From assembly GCF_003627795.1 (NCBI RefSeq), contig NZ_CP032684.1, forward strand, positions 1,837,001 to 1,901,000: a DNA stretch of 64,000 bases, in the 5' to 3' direction. A model generated the notes under the pieces. The model saw only the letters and a list, made by a program, of their open reading frames with translations, searched no databases and was not told the DNA's origin. Origin of the DNA: Rhizobium sp. CCGE531 (GTDB taxonomy: Bacteria; Pseudomonadota; Alphaproteobacteria; Rhizobiales; Rhizobiaceae). Every line of letters begins with the position of its first letter. The first letter of the stretch is position 1. Positions 20,501-30,529 of this stretch are shown here, piece after piece. Both the position numbers and the translations under genes were made by a program.

Positions 20501-22898
20501 GCTGATCGCGATCGTGCGGGAGATCAGGATCGCCGCACCAGGTCCGGATGCCCCCCTGCTGGACATCCTGCCCCCGGAAGGCGCGGCAATCGGAACTGAC
20601 GAACCATGGAAACGGGTCGTGCAGCCGGCAGTTCTCAATGCCCTCGCAGAGTCCGGGGTTCCGGGCGAAGAATTCTGCTTCGGGCGGTTTGAACGCCTGA
20701 TCGCGGCCGATTGGGGCGATGCTCTGTTCTCCGGGACGGAGAGCAATATCGCTGTTCATCAGGCGCTCGATCGCCTCGCGCACTATGCCGGTCGCCGCTT
20801 TGCGCCGCTCGTGTTTCCAGTCAGTTCGGGCGCGGACGAGACCGATGCGAAGCAGTTGCGGTCCGATATGGCCAATCGGTTTGTCGCCTTCTGGGGTCGT
20901 TTCCTGGATCATTGCACGCCGGCCTGGGGCAAGGTAGCCTCAGGCGCACTCACACCAGCCCAGCCCCTTTCCGTCTTCCTGTCCCTGGGCACCGTTGCGG
21001 ATCCCGGTCAGTGGCGGCGCGCGCCCGGTTCGACAGGAACGGTCTCCGTTACTATGGTCGATGCCGACCGCAGGGGTGCGCGACGCAAGTTCGCCATACG
21101 TCCTTATGGTCGCTATGAGGCATGGGCAAGCGCGGCGCCTGACAAGCTCGACGTCACGGGAAAAAAGAAGTTCCCCTGGACTGGTCCGACCGATCTTAAG
21201 GGAGCGCTTGGGGATGTCGCGGCCGAGGCCATAGGCAGGACCTACTTCGTTGACGTAACGCTGCCGCGGACCGAGCCACTCGAAAAGCCTGTCATCCTGT
21301 CATCGGTGACGCATCAGCCCAGCAAGAGCGCGCCGGGGCGAATGGAACTGGTCATCGCTCACAGTTCGGACGTTGTGCTGGCCGAAGCCAACCGGCGCAA
21401 TGCTGCTCTGCTTGCGCCGCTCGATATCTCTGTCGGGTTCTGGCGCGAGTTCGCCAACATGCCCTGGTTGAGGTCATTGGAGAGCAAGCACGAGCTAACA
21501 CTACAGCCCATGGATCAACTCGGTACGCTCGACGGGCCGATCGATTCCACAAGCCTGGCGATCACACGCGATACCGCCGATGAGCGTCTGACAGACCTCA
21601 GGAAACGCGTTCCCGATGCCTGGCTCGGATCGACGATGATCAGCGCGATGAACCTGCCGTACTTCTTCAGGGTGCACGCGCTGGTCCACGCGACGGCCGG
21701 CGTGGTCGTGTCCGAACAGGTGGCAACGACATTCGAGGAAGGGTTCTTCAAACTGGGCTGGCCATACGCCGCAGACGGCTACAAATATCGAGAGCTGTCC
21801 AGGCAGCATCGCTACAGCGTAAGCCGAAGACCGACAGAGCCGCCGCCAGAACCGGAGAAAGACCCGGCCAAGCGCATCAGTGAAGTCACAATCGTCACCT
21901 TTGACCTTGCCGCTATCCGGTTCGTCGACTGCATGGTAGTCGCTGAGGCTGAGACATGGTTCGGCAAGGATGGCAGCTTATGGTCAACAGCCTTTAAGGC
22001 TGTCGCGCACCTTCCAGAACCGTCGGTCAGTTACCGCATTTTGGTCGAGACATCGTTCAAGGTCACCTCCAGCGATGCGGGCAGCAAGGAAGTGCTGGCA
22101 CGCACGTCCGAGATCGATGTGCTGCCAAATCCGCCAGCTCAGATGACGGCGGACGACCTCTATCTCCTGCAACAGTCAGGCGCTCGGTTTGTGCCCGGCC
22201 TCGGCTACGATGAGGAGGGCAATCCGATTGACCCGACCCCGGTCTACACCGCAACGCCTGTGCCGACCGGGAAAGATAAAATAACATGGCGCATTGCTGT
22301 CCCGGTCCGTCTGGCGCGAGAGCCGGCGCCAGTCACTCTGACACTCGACATGGGCCTGGCAATGGCGCTTCAAGATGCCCTGAAATTGCTGCCGGCGCCT
22401 GTTGCAGGAACCAGTCCAGCTGTCGCCGGCCTGCAGAACTTGCCCGTGGAATGGAGATCGCTGCCAACGGACATGCAGTGGACGGGCCTGATTGATGCCC
22501 TCGTGGCACGCTCGGATTGCCCGGAGGCGGTTGGGTTGGCAGGCGCGGCATCACAGCAGACACTCCCCACGCAGGGCGTTCTCATGTTACCGGTACCGCC
22601 TGAAGCACTGGAAGATCCAAATGTCGCTGCAGCTCTGAAATCGATCACTGGCGTTGATCCGGCCCCCGCCATGCCCGATCTGCTCGTTCTGCGCAGGCCG
22701 CCGACCGACATGGAACTGAACGCTTTCGCAGACAGCGGCGGCAAAGCATCCGGACTTCGCGACAAGGTCTACGATCTCGCAGAAGAGCAGCTTTTTGGAC
22801 CTGGCCGTCAACCGGCCCTGGCCGCGTCGAAGGGCGCCCAGGTGCTGCCAAGTGACGCTTTCGTTTCCCGCAAGGAGGCCTCGACATGGCTGACCTGA
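11577..22898 (+). CDS. Giant beta-rich protein, 3773 aa, possibly DUF6603-like
   Basis: A single uninterrupted 11.3-kb frame with a strong ribosome-binding site. There is no signal peptide or membrane anchor at the N terminus (MAEIQLVLFSQTGVESATQY). Residues ~1-430 alternate short amphipathic beta strands. A helical segment rich in Leu/Ala/Lys follows (~430-510). Further beta-repeat modules run to ~1580, including FGFGFGYKYTLAGI near 1217 and a hydrophobic strand-rich stretch near 1525-1570. A Pro/Gly/Glu linker lies at ~1600-1640. The C-terminal half looks like a chain of beta-sandwich units, with a fibronectin-III-like segment near 1960 (IKLNWDLEPAW). The central part recalls the DUF6603 class, from memory only. 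The next gene overlaps its stop by 13 bases. Function unknown; a long surface, fibre or scaffold protein is an inference. Confidence 0.85.
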   Translation: MAEIQLVLFSQTGVESATQYTFELVGLGVFLETGGLRLSGLTTAVKSAMTTSVTTVQLELDDKQPLSLYIPANLLVLDGERYRFRKGDEFADKDEWAALKDRVRRRLASPIEANVGAGSATGLFGVKAIGEAELKARIFLNPALVDGVINDQDWVLRAEASADVSLTYLNVNAKGLDLTGRLLATVLVRKAAFKDWVAWDEIGFDMPYLPGFNLRLPKIAFGTSWLDGAILHLPSVDLDFLDAPSLFCLALPPFVDKLDFKWAPAPKLAVTFVNGTLLLSTSVAGAGTFNVDGQAWVNVTNVSLSLADAKFTLTSELDCKTPPISVPDKEFSPPLSPFTIRLAGSTLTPSFNNIDIGGGEVLANASLSINFKGDRVVVAAKEDPSILIAFAIEVDVSYDPGSRKTKATLKALSIVEPYPIELIRLTGDVLGELIRLIAAVPVPKPTASKPQMDGFFALLERIGQLLATAGKWLAKQAGNAAEALAGLVEAVFDGLMQLGRKLAQLGGDAVSHIAVEVRLDPKTYQLRQIVVMPAGKDADLLTKTLSLSALGFDFDLDAALRPSLIIDLGPSSWVGLVIQPTADSHAVLGTDLWLDKETTPQQAMGSTDETGKEHGQRLIQLKASPSTEASGNRVQEIVVAAVQRGRPRFFQTFEDGKNFTELLDFKDGNVAASLRETGVLKDAGVRLTTPAGQTVVGNPVIDITFEAQAFKNRLLSLLTSANPAAQKSDFLDKLKQKVEVTGVSYKAGSDRFSIEVKLEVTVHIDDNFAPQTDLIISASLRDLSMRITGGDKIYINSKPGQQTASYQPLGLDLTILPIDPTKDPYKQFFIDLSRGGESLGLADEAKALLSYGKVSSAGKGLQFDVSTFRIGRSGFDLEAAILPEPVRLGGVDMPFRFTSGQVTIKGSKFGGGALTGTGQLPQALVGEANATVALQLGAGGDGDVIVKGATARLDKAGDPIRCNATRFELTITELGFDFVNAGSYHFYFLLTGSAVFKPGNSEYTSGLLKNFKDITIKLDKAPLAADPRVLMSAISFQVKVDPPKKISLFDVFDFELRGFGYHPAVPKFDGAPGMSVSGQARLTPFDKDGLGVEFHSMLIGLPIEGSAMPRVRFDGLTVGLKTGAVNVEATAIAVDGSMPDLYDPGVLPKDVTAQGFLASGKLDIDGWASMSGAMGFLELRKKNDPSSRPKYSFFIYGQEEKLAEPIDTPVGQIYLREFGFGFGYKYTLAGIAQAETATSPQQLTQMLDDVSKYQGNLATFKAWQPTYENDGLTLALRGMFALSAATQGSAEYRPKEEAGLPNPLLFDIVAAFRTDFTFLINLRAWLSVNYNDWVSSGLNESWKSMPTMRGYLYFSVPRKEFLGRFIADGSGYVGEHPKLPEQLVKAIRATKFSATLYIRPGLFHAELGWPYELSFTLGAPNDKFYLDLKGGLIHRIEDLSVLNGIAFKAQGSVYLEGRVGGSSLGAAAVARANFAIEARVLSYLSLKDIGDSFYYGYMRIDVSVGVGVEVWLSFSVFGGRITLSASFSLTLAVSIALEAVIGPSLLGGRADVSIGVRAFGRSLSVRIALSFNNDKLAIARAKVARFMDMGLAAPIPDKTRDGQRIEKNPQPDPPRGETAGQGDAAIEDQIGAEPLPPVAQDQFAKGRPIGPSDFWAILYPTREPTFSADLAGDGDDVGEWFVMLLLPRDHTRIGPDPEITTPEEKARENARATFYASPRTPVKGFDAPGHKLIFNADIPTPKGTPHLYRIPVNTGITDGDIAANGEYTSYYTQLGTVVAREEGGGRELPLGKLLQSLFAGKPDEASYGGDLTEPAVRSVDVSLTAIDPDAKASASQLDKAGRSRSNLSGYQRREAEIEDTRSAVLSSLTETAASLAATGADANGVWPDRLSQIDARDFGLTFIVNRSALGMLFDLESAAITPPAARFVIVKSDVASGGGYDHNGRVALFNPPARMFREAQPKFTPTSTIDAQGIKLNWDLEPAWGASQGAYDDPEFHLKHYRIRRTVRGIPGKEFRADFLVKAGSAIKYQIGIDESGETTTKVSFLRPDFQFVDSLRIQDDGSAASTAETIPDLLRKLLLGEATAIEWGKEYLGVKDVDVTRVINLLYEVVPVDNAGTSDFGLAYVVDGFGLVDTAPISPSEVTLQVSYPAMPSHIAAPGGATAAPSAKLCFLLKPGMKQEKQGQEIVLRPQSPDEVVYLLRIAPQPIAPSGGYGSDAVDEARRQPDQDAINRLSPTEIQQFYLQMKEVKRSEDYALVAEYLEGGKEEPVIRYFAATAYRAPEGPTELPKKTDSVSALGDLAKAINAVNAQAPDRLGYRLFLASVDLREAGSNKIAVDPAVRGEWRTAAFNIAIAGSDETTAISSVVEVLEQPVHYEFKALQRSDMRAESGRLIIIHPGVASTIGKIGYAGVRDAARRTAARLEWNANPASLALTIGAAGVDNRTIGGFDLFCVDPDALPGRDETVVGEVVSAARRMGRVALLPAEMDGLDPSGFGDFGRIESAYPSETLRLLHGEKMKGASGLSKAGWYSGADTTAIFPEPAIRRSIMPDPDEGLIAALFAGGKPDVIRVSIPSWLADDRKIPALDGWTISIGGALKDATGWDEYTDQASAPVAVPGPDPRGWSVSYSLAEGGAMSVPKLRRLLQNLRLSPGDNPAQAVGREKEVLGLRMSQPDFMSSIGVLIEALRVGRDGQLLVVASQEHSFDPMPATHPILADALAFLQYDSQDDNGLKNADGKIYRRFAVAPDSSPQITSKDFLAYLDEVPPERDPYGWGALRTLGLAAGFRLYDTDTGDYVRFGTGLEGLEKRVQLAFERALERYGDEGARDNGQPFFDLLTQPWGNVKLEWFDGGDLSVSSGEADQVREEMLAVAQIALRPRPDRLLPAKIADADEETAVKNLAVAYYALVIDANQPIASKPWGITQRDETFENVRYDVLSVVRTVTTQKPMRLSKDASYFEFHEPAKAIDWPETGMRLIAIVREIRIAAPGPDAPLLDILPPEGAAIGTDEPWKRVVQPAVLNALAESGVPGEEFCFGRFERLIAADWGDALFSGTESNIAVHQALDRLAHYAGRRFAPLVFPVSSGADETDAKQLRSDMANRFVAFWGRFLDHCTPAWGKVASGALTPAQPLSVFLSLGTVADPGQWRRAPGSTGTVSVTMVDADRRGARRKFAIRPYGRYEAWASAAPDKLDVTGKKKFPWTGPTDLKGALGDVAAEAIGRTYFVDVTLPRTEPLEKPVILSSVTHQPSKSAPGRMELVIAHSSDVVLAEANRRNAALLAPLDISVGFWREFANMPWLRSLESKHELTLQPMDQLGTLDGPIDSTSLAITRDTADERLTDLRKRVPDAWLGSTMISAMNLPYFFRVHALVHATAGVVVSEQVATTFEEGFFKLGWPYAADGYKYRELSRQHRYSVSRRPTEPPPEPEKDPAKRISEVTIVTFDLAAIRFVDCMVVAEAETWFGKDGSLWSTAFKAVAHLPEPSVSYRILVETSFKVTSSDAGSKEVLARTSEIDVLPNPPAQMTADDLYLLQQSGARFVPGLGYDEEGNPIDPTPVYTATPVPTGKDKITWRIAVPVRLAREPAPVTLTLDMGLAMALQDALKLLPAPVAGTSPAVAGLQNLPVEWRSLPTDMQWTGLIDALVARSDCPEAVGLAGAASQQTLPTQGVLMLPVPPEALEDPNVAAALKSITGVDPAPAMPDLLVLRRPPTDMELNAFADSGGKASGLRDKVYDLAEEQLFGPGRQPALAASKGAQVLPSDAFVSRKEASTWLT

Positions 22899-25800
22899 GC
22901 ATCGACCAATTCCTGTTGGAAGCTGCACCCGACGGCGAGAGGGATCTCGCTCGCATCAACATCGCCGGCGGCGATCAAAAGCCCTTCTACAGCGCACAAT
23001 TGCGATCGTTCTGGCGCGAGAGCAAAGATGACGCCGGCCAAGTTGTCGACGAGAGTTTCGGCCTGCGCAGCCTGCTCATCGATGCGAGCGCCCGCGACAT
23101 CATAAAACCCAAAACCACGATGAATCCGCCGACGGTGTTGCGGGTCTATCCACGCTCGCGAGAGTACGGATATAACCCGAAAAAGGGCGAGGGTGTGCGA
23201 TCAAGGCGCTTCTTTCTGTGGTCTAAAAAGGGTGTGATCGAGGGGCTGCTTCAAGAATCGACTGCAGCCTTCGATCTGATGGTTGTGCCGACCGACCCAT
23301 GGCCAACCAGCAACGAGGGAGCCAATGTCCGCCTTCCCGCGATGCGACTGGTTGACGGGGTCGCCAGTGTCCAGCTCGATCTCAAGAACGGTGGTCTCGG
23401 CAAATTCCTCGCCTATTCCAAGGGCGCCCAAAGCCTTTTCGGCGGCCTCATGATTCAGGTTGCAAAAGGGACGGCCTTCTTGATGCACGCCTTGTTCCGA
23501 GCGGCATTGAATTCAAGGGTTGCCTGCCGGATCCGACCCGCGATTTCGGCGGGGCCCCCACAGATCTGATCGAAGGAACCTTCAGGCTCGAATGCGATAG
23601 CCGGGGCTCGAACCGCAATACCTGCTGCGCCTGGTTTCCGTAGAGAATCAGGCAGCCATCGATAAGACCGAAGGGCGCATCGCATTGGCGCTGGCCGAGC
23701 CTGCCGCGGCCTCGGCGCCCATCGCAATTCGCTACGACAAACGGCCCTGGTGCCTCCACTCTCATGGCCTCTGAAGCAGAGCGCCAACGCTCTCACCCTT
23801 GTAAAGACTGACCAGGACTTCGAGATGCGGATCGACGCGTCCGCTATTGACGTGCGCGTCAGGACGCAGGGCATCAGCGGCGATGAGCGGGGTCTCGCCA
23901 CGATCTTCGTCAAGACCGTGGCCTGGATGCGCATGGCCAAGCCAACCGTGGAACTCACGATAAGCGCGGGCGTGGTTGCGATGAAGCCGCAACCCAGCCC
24001 GGGCGACGTCGAGATTACCTTTGACAAGGATGGGAAGGGTGGTTGGACGGCTGCGCTTGCGGACATCACGGATTGCCCCTTTTCCGCGCCGCTCACACCA
24101 GTCGTGGAACGGCTGTTGCCAATCTATCAGGCAGGGGGCGGCATAGGTCCTGAAGCAGACGCGGTCCCTTATGTCTTCCTGCCAGTACAGGAAGGTTGGC
24201 TGCAGATCGCGGTGCCGGGACCGCTTCCGGATGGACAGGGCGCCGTTGCGAACAATGACGAGACACCGGATTCGGCCATGAGCGGACGCATTTTTGTCTC
24301 GCACGAAGGTTCCAATCGTGGCGTCGTCATCGACGACGCCAGTGCAATCGAGCTCAAGATCGACTGGTCCTTCGCAGGAAAGCCCACGCCCAGTCTGATC
24401 CAGCTCCGGGCCGGAACGCCAAAAGGCCAACTGCTGGGGATGGTTTATGTTTCCGAGAGCAGCCCTAATGCTCGCGAAGCCTTGCGACGTTTAGCGGAGG
24501 GCCAGCTTCGACCCGCGATCTGCCTTTATGGTTTGGCGCCGAGCCCGCCGATCCTTGCATCAGGGGACATTCGACTGGAACCATGACACGGGCGTATTTT
24601 CGGCGTCGATCACCAGCGTGCCTGTTCCGCCGGAAGGAATTGACGCCGTGCTCTGCTGGCTGCCACCGGCCGAAAGCGCCTATATTTCGAACTTCGCATT
24701 GACCCGCAGGCCCTCGGCGCCTGACCCATCCGTCTCGCGTGGCCTGTTGCCGCGGCGGATCCTTCCCCTAAGAATCCCGTTTTCCAGCTTTCGTCCGATC
24801 CAGGAAGCGGATATCTCCCCAAACTGACCGCCCAAACACGGAATGGTTCAGGTTCCTTGCCAAGCCTAAGAACGGCCAACAAGAAGTCGTAACCGACGAC
24901 GATCGACTGATCCTTCTCACATTACCGGGAACCGAGTTCCGATCCAGCGCAGACTACGGGATCGACAAGGCGATGCTGCGGTTCGATTTGCCGGTTCTGG
25001 ATGAACTCTTCGCTTGGTCCGACCCACCAAAACAAACCGCATCGTCGCCGACCTTGCCGCCGCATGGGGCGACTACGAGGCCGCCGGCACTTCCCACCGC
25101 TTTGCAACCGGAGCAACTGGCGGACAGTTGGCAGGCGAGCCGGAACCGGATGGCGCTGACCCGAACCCAGGACGCCGAAGTGACCGATGGTTTGATGTTG
25201 GCAAAAACGTCCCCAGACGATCCACAGCCTCATCGCGCCTTACGACGGTCAGTCAAGGCGGAGGTCCATCCAGATGCCTTGGAGGGATGGGGCGAATACG
25301 CACTCGCAACGGTCAAATACTCCAAGGATCGCGCGGCCGAGGGGCTGGGCGGAGACAAGGCGGTGCCGTTCTACATCGACGGTTCGCAATCAAGGTAGGC
25401 GACGGCGCGATCGAAGTGGAGGGCTATGCGGCCAACCTGTCAAGCATTCAGTCAGATGAGTGACCGGAAAGGCTTGGGATTCGCGCGGCTTGGCCTGTCA
25501 TCCCAGATCAGGCGGTATCCGCGGCGCGGCCTATCTCGCTGACGCAAAGAAAGGCGAAAAAAAGCCCATCAAGGTTCGCGACCAGCGCAGAGGTGGCAGT
25601 CATCGAGGCCGTGGACCAGAAGAAAGCCTGGTCCTTCGCAACCAAGCTTGGGTTTTTCACCCGCGATCTGCCACTGGAGGGCCATGGTCTTCGACGGGGA
25701 GAACAAACTGTCGATCGAAAGCGCCTGCGGCACTGATGGCCAGGCCTTCAATGCGGACCATTTTCCTTATTCGCTTTACGAATGGCGCCTGTTCGAGATC

Positions 25801-28800
25801 GGGGATGACAGCGGATCCAAACCATATGACATCCGCTGGGGGCCGTTCACGTTCAAGCCGTTGCGCCTGCGCAAGGCCACGTTCGACGGATCAGGCAAGC
25901 CAACGGCGCTCGCCATCCTCGGCAGCCTGCGTTTTGATCCGGCAAGGCGATGCCGCCAACACCGACGGTCCATTGGCCAAGACGACGTCTATGCACGCAG
26001 CGATCTCTTTACACTAACGCTACAATGGAAAGATGGACATGGTCCTACAGTTGGTCCGGTAGCGAGGTCTCAACTGTCGGAAACGCGCTCAGCTTCGCTT
26101 CCACAGAGAGCCAACGGTCAATTTCCAGGCTTCGCTTGGCAATCCCGAAGGAGCATTCTTCAAGTCGGTGGACGACGTTCAGACCATCGTTTGTGTCAAC
26201 ATCGCGAATGACAACCGACCGCCGATTTCACTTTCCGGCTGTTCGGCAATGACTTTGCCATGAAGAATACCGTTGTTCTACCAACGGCTCGGGGTTTTAA
26301 GGTCGAACTGCCCGTTGAAATACCGTCTGAGCCGCTTTCGAAAGGGCAACCTGTGTCGTGTTCTATCCGCAGCGCGCGTCCGTGACGATAGACGGAAAAG
26401 CCCGCACATTGACCATTGCCGGACAGGTTAGGGTCTATCCACAGCCTGACGGCAAGACGCTGGCCGATGAATGCCTTGTCACGTTGGAAAAGGGCAAGCT
26501 GACCTGGCTTGGTCTGGCAGTCCCGTCAAATGACTGGCGATTAACGTCGACCATCAGGCCGGAGTCCTGTCATGGCGTCTGGAAAAGTTGATACCAGGCT
26601 GCGATCGCACCTTTTGGATTCCGGGCGAACGGGCTGACATTGTCCCGCGACCTTGATTGCTGGCAGCACCAGTTGCAGCCGCCCCTGCATCCAGCTCCCC
26701 AGCTCGACATGTCATCGGTGTGGATGGAGAGTTCGCGCCGTCGATGCCAAGCAGCCCGAGCACGTAATGGAGCATGTGCTCCTCGCCCCAACGGACGATC
26801 AACGTAAGCACAGCCTCCACATCTCTTGGGAAAAACTCGCCAAAAACACCCGATTCAGTGGCCGGTTCGATCCCAGTTTCAGACGCCAGGGAAAAGCAGT
26901 CCGGATGCATGGCTGAGACCGGATGATGCCGATCAGACTGTTCTAAGCCGCGAGCTTCATATCGCGGCAGCAACGATTGAGGCTCGAACATCAGGTGCGT
27001 TTCGTCTTGAAGCGGCACCGCATCGACGGCGATCGGCTGGCATCGATCGCCGCCTCGCCACAGTCCCAACCGGTGCGCCTGCTGTCGTCGCCGCGCATAC
27101 GCTGGGACCGGAGGGAGCACAGGCGCAATGGACCACACTTGACCATGTCGTCATCACCACCGCGAAGCTTACGGCCGCCGCAAAGAATCCAAAACTTCGG
27201 CCCCGCTCGACAGCAAGGACAAGTACCGGGGGAAGAAAGTGGACGTTGAGAACGGGCGGCGACCTTCCCGACGGCGCTCTCGGCTTTTTCGACGATTTCC
27301 TCATCGAGCAATGGTGGTCAAGAGGCGACGATGCGCCAATCTTCATAGGCGGGGCGGTTGCGCAATTCCCCGATGGGGAGGCGAACGCTATACTGCTGTC
27401 GTGCCATGGGCCGACCTGTCACTGGCAAAGTCGCCCATAGGTGCAAAGCCGCTCAACCCAAGCCGGCGTCTGGCAAGTTGCAAGCGTCGATCATGGCCCT
27501 CAACGCCACAGAAACAACCGGACCGATCACCAATGTCACGATAGGAAGCCTGGCAGAAGGTAGTGCAATCGACACTGCGTTCGTTCTGGCCGATTGGCAT
27601 CGGAAGGCTTGAGGCGACCGCGGGCCCCTGAGGTCATTCCTGTAGAGCAAGCCTATTTGTGAAAACGCAAAAGCAAGGCAGGCTTGCTCTTGAACCGGCG
27701 GACCTGGAAGCGGCCGCCCTTCTTTCTACGAGCGATTTTGCCATCGCTGCGCGCGTCGGGACCTCGATAAGTTTGCCGCCGATCGTACGGTCATTGACTG
27801 GAAGGCATCGACATTGCAGGGCGGACGCTTTCTTGCAGCAGGGAGCGTGATCCGCAGGCCCGCGACACCCCCGTTCGGGTCCCATCCGCCCCGACACGAC
27901 CGGGTTTGTCGGCTGATTCACAGGTTGCGGTGTTTGCAGATCTAATCGTCCTGTCGCGCAGCCGGGCAACCAGCTTGGCAATATCGGCGTGTCGTCGCTG
28001 GCGCCGCAGATGATCTTTCCGACAAGGTCATGCGCGATGAGCGGGGAGGCGCGCTCAATGTCGACACCAACGCCCTGATCGCGATACGGGTGACGTCATG
28101 CTCCGGCGCGCTGCCGGGCGTTGCCTGGCGGCGAATTTCCCGACCCCTGGCGGCCCTGGTGAAGGAGCCGCCTCACCCCGGCCCAAAGCGATGTCGGTCC
28201 TCCGCCGCGCTCGGATGGCCGACGGGGGAAGGACGCAATGGCTTGCAAAACTGGGCCGGCACTGGGCGACGAGTTGCCGCTGCTCGGTCACGACTCAGGC
28301 TTTGCAGGAGACGTTTCCAGATATTCGGAATGGCCAGCCTTTGCGCCAGCCTCTTCCGACGCATCTTGATGTCGACGGAACAGCCTTTGGTCGACCCAGC
28401 AGGTCTTTATCTGACGTTCGCCAACCAGATAGCCTACGATCGCGGCGCTGCGCGCAAATTCGGCTTTGACGGTCCGGCCGCGCGACACCTGCTGCCTTCA
28501 GTCGCGCGTCGGCGCGCACCTTTGTCGAAAGCCACAGAGGCGGTGCTGGAAACGGTACTTCATGCGGCGGCGCCGCAGCAAGCGGACGCGATCGTGGCCG
28601 CCAAGGCAGATGAGAAACCGCAACATAAGCAGGTGGCGGCCATATTGCCGCCCGTCATCGAGCGAGGGACAGTGGGCCGCAGGCCCGGCGTGATTGACGT
28701 TTCGGTCGCTTCCCTGACAGTGCCCGCGGACGAGGCAGCCTTCGACGAGGGACAGGTGCAGTTCGGCCGGCCGGCGAACTCCGGCCCGGTGGTTGCACAT

Positions 28801-30207
28801 CAGCTGCGCACCCCGCGTTCTCCGGTTCTCCCGGCCGATCTTATGCCATGGGATGAGAGTGGGAAACCGCCAAGCCTAGCGGAGATGGAGCGCGTCACGT
28901 TCGGCCTTCGCCGCCGCACCTATGTGTCGCTGGCCGATTTCGATGAAACGGCTGGCCGGCTTGCACTCTTCCTGGGGTTGGACGGACTGGCCGATGCGGC
29001 TCGGTTCGAGTTCTCGTCCCCACACGCCCATCGACACGACCGCGCTCTGTTCACCCTAAAGGGCGGGGCCACGATTAGCGCCAGCTGGAATGGACTGGCG
29101 GCGATCGCGATCGAGGTAGAATCGCGCCCGGAAGGCGCCGGCGTTGAACCGACGTTGACGGCCTCAGGCCGGATCGAGATCGGCTCGCTGTCGTTTCCGG
29201 TTCAACTATCAGCAGACAAGAATGGGCCTTTCGCGTCGTTGCTCGACTTGAGGCTTGCGACCTCGATAGTCTACGCCAAACTTCAAGAGGGACTTGGCGA
29301 TGTCCAGATAGCGCTGCGCGAAGCCAATGCCGACACGCATCTGCGACTGGTGGTCGACCTCAAGGCCAAGAACGATGGGGGCGGCGGCCAGCCTCCCGGT
29401 GACCTCCCGGATGGCCCACGATGGCAGATCTTGCTTCCGCTCCTGCTTGATCCCGGTGCGCGTCGGGTGCTGCCGGTGTGGTCGAAGACGGTTCTGTTCG
29501 GCGATCCGTCCTATGACCGCCAGCTTGCCAGCCCGACCGCCAGCGACGCAATCGGCGGCGCAGGCTCGTTCATGCTGGCTGCGGATCGCGTGGCCTATGA
29601 CCTGGGATCGACCCTCTATTTCGCCGCAGGGCTGACTGCCACTGATAGCGGTGAGTTTGTCAAAGACAATGGCAAGTACGAGATCAGTTTCTCAAGACTG
29701 CCGCCGCGCACTCCGGGGGGCGACCAGCCACCTCCGGAGCCGCTGGTGCTTCAGGGGATCGCGCCCAACAGTAACGGCCGCTACAGCCTGACCAATGCGG
29801 TGGTCTTTGAGGCGGCTCTTGCGAATCTTGTCTCGCCCAGCCTGGCGGAGGGCGCCTTGGGTAGACGTTGTCCGCTGGCGCCCGGCGATCGGCTGCAACT
29901 CGTGGCCGGCAAGGCGGTCGTCCAGGTCGATATTGTAGCTGAACCAGTGATCGCGCCACCGCCGTCGGTCTTCTCCGTCGTCGAAACATCGAAAAAAGGC
30001 GTCGTACGCGTGCGCCTGCATGCAGCCGCGCCGCTGCCGCAGAAAATCGAGTTTCCTGGACTGCTTCGGGATCTGGCGCTCGGCCACGTCAGGCGACGGG
30101 CGCTCTTTGTCTGGTGCTATGCTCTTGGCGGCGCCGAACCGAAGGATGCCCGCACCGACCTGCTGAAATTCGATCGGTCAGGGGGTGCGCAACTCAACGA
30201 TTTGTGA
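22886..30207 (+). pseudogene. Second giant gene (about 2400 codons), broken by many apparent frameshifts
   Basis: ATG at 22886 overlaps the first giant gene (stop 22896-22898). The frame is good to about 23470 (MADLSIDQFLLEAAPDGERD at the start). Protein-like sequence then continues in changing frames: GIEFKGCLPDPTRDFGG (~23503), PQYLLRLVSVENQAAID (~23613), a 270-codon block 23765-24586, GTFDWNHDTGVFSASI (~24560), EWFRFLAKPKNGQQEVV (~24840), a block 25681-25950, and further pieces to 28.3 kb. From about 28370 to 30207 the frame is again open (about 610 codons, STEQPLVDPAGLYLTFANQ onward). All pieces are on the + strand with similar composition, so they are one gene. Either it has decayed, or the assembly is poor here. 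N- and C-terminal parts are beta-rich like the neighbour. Confidence 0.75.
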
Positions 30208-30529
30208 CGGGGCGAGCTTTCCCGTCGCGGTCAACAAACGGAGGCGGAGGCATTATGATTGCTGGTGATGTTCGATTTGGGCAGGTTAAGCGAAGCATAT
30301 CGCCAAGAAGCTGGGTTCGCATACCAAGATCAACCGCTCTATTCGCATGAGGCAGGCAGAGTAATGGAATCGACTTGCGATGCGCTTTGAACGGTTACAT
30401 CGCGGTTCTGCTTGACGATACCGAAGGACCAACAAGCGACCTCCGACGCGAGGCTCTTCAATCGGACGGTCATGCGCGGCGGACAGAGCCGGTCGACGCG
30501 GGATGTGCTATCTAATGGGAGCCCAGGAA
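30208..30529. other. Intergenic stretch after the giant gene pair
   Basis: About 320 bases with no supported gene. Only short frames without ribosome-binding sites occur. A GGAG about 8 bases before 30530 probably serves the next gene. Confidence 0.4.

Noticed and set aside
23750..27440. Separate short + strand genes between 23.7 and 27.4 kb
   Set aside because: They overlap end to start in shifting frames, lack ribosome-binding sites, and read as continuous segments of one large protein.
10422..30207. Extracellular contractile injection system or phage tail cluster
   Set aside because: No sheath, tube, baseplate, LysM-type or AAA+ gene is recognisable next to the giant proteins; a peptidase alone does not support it.
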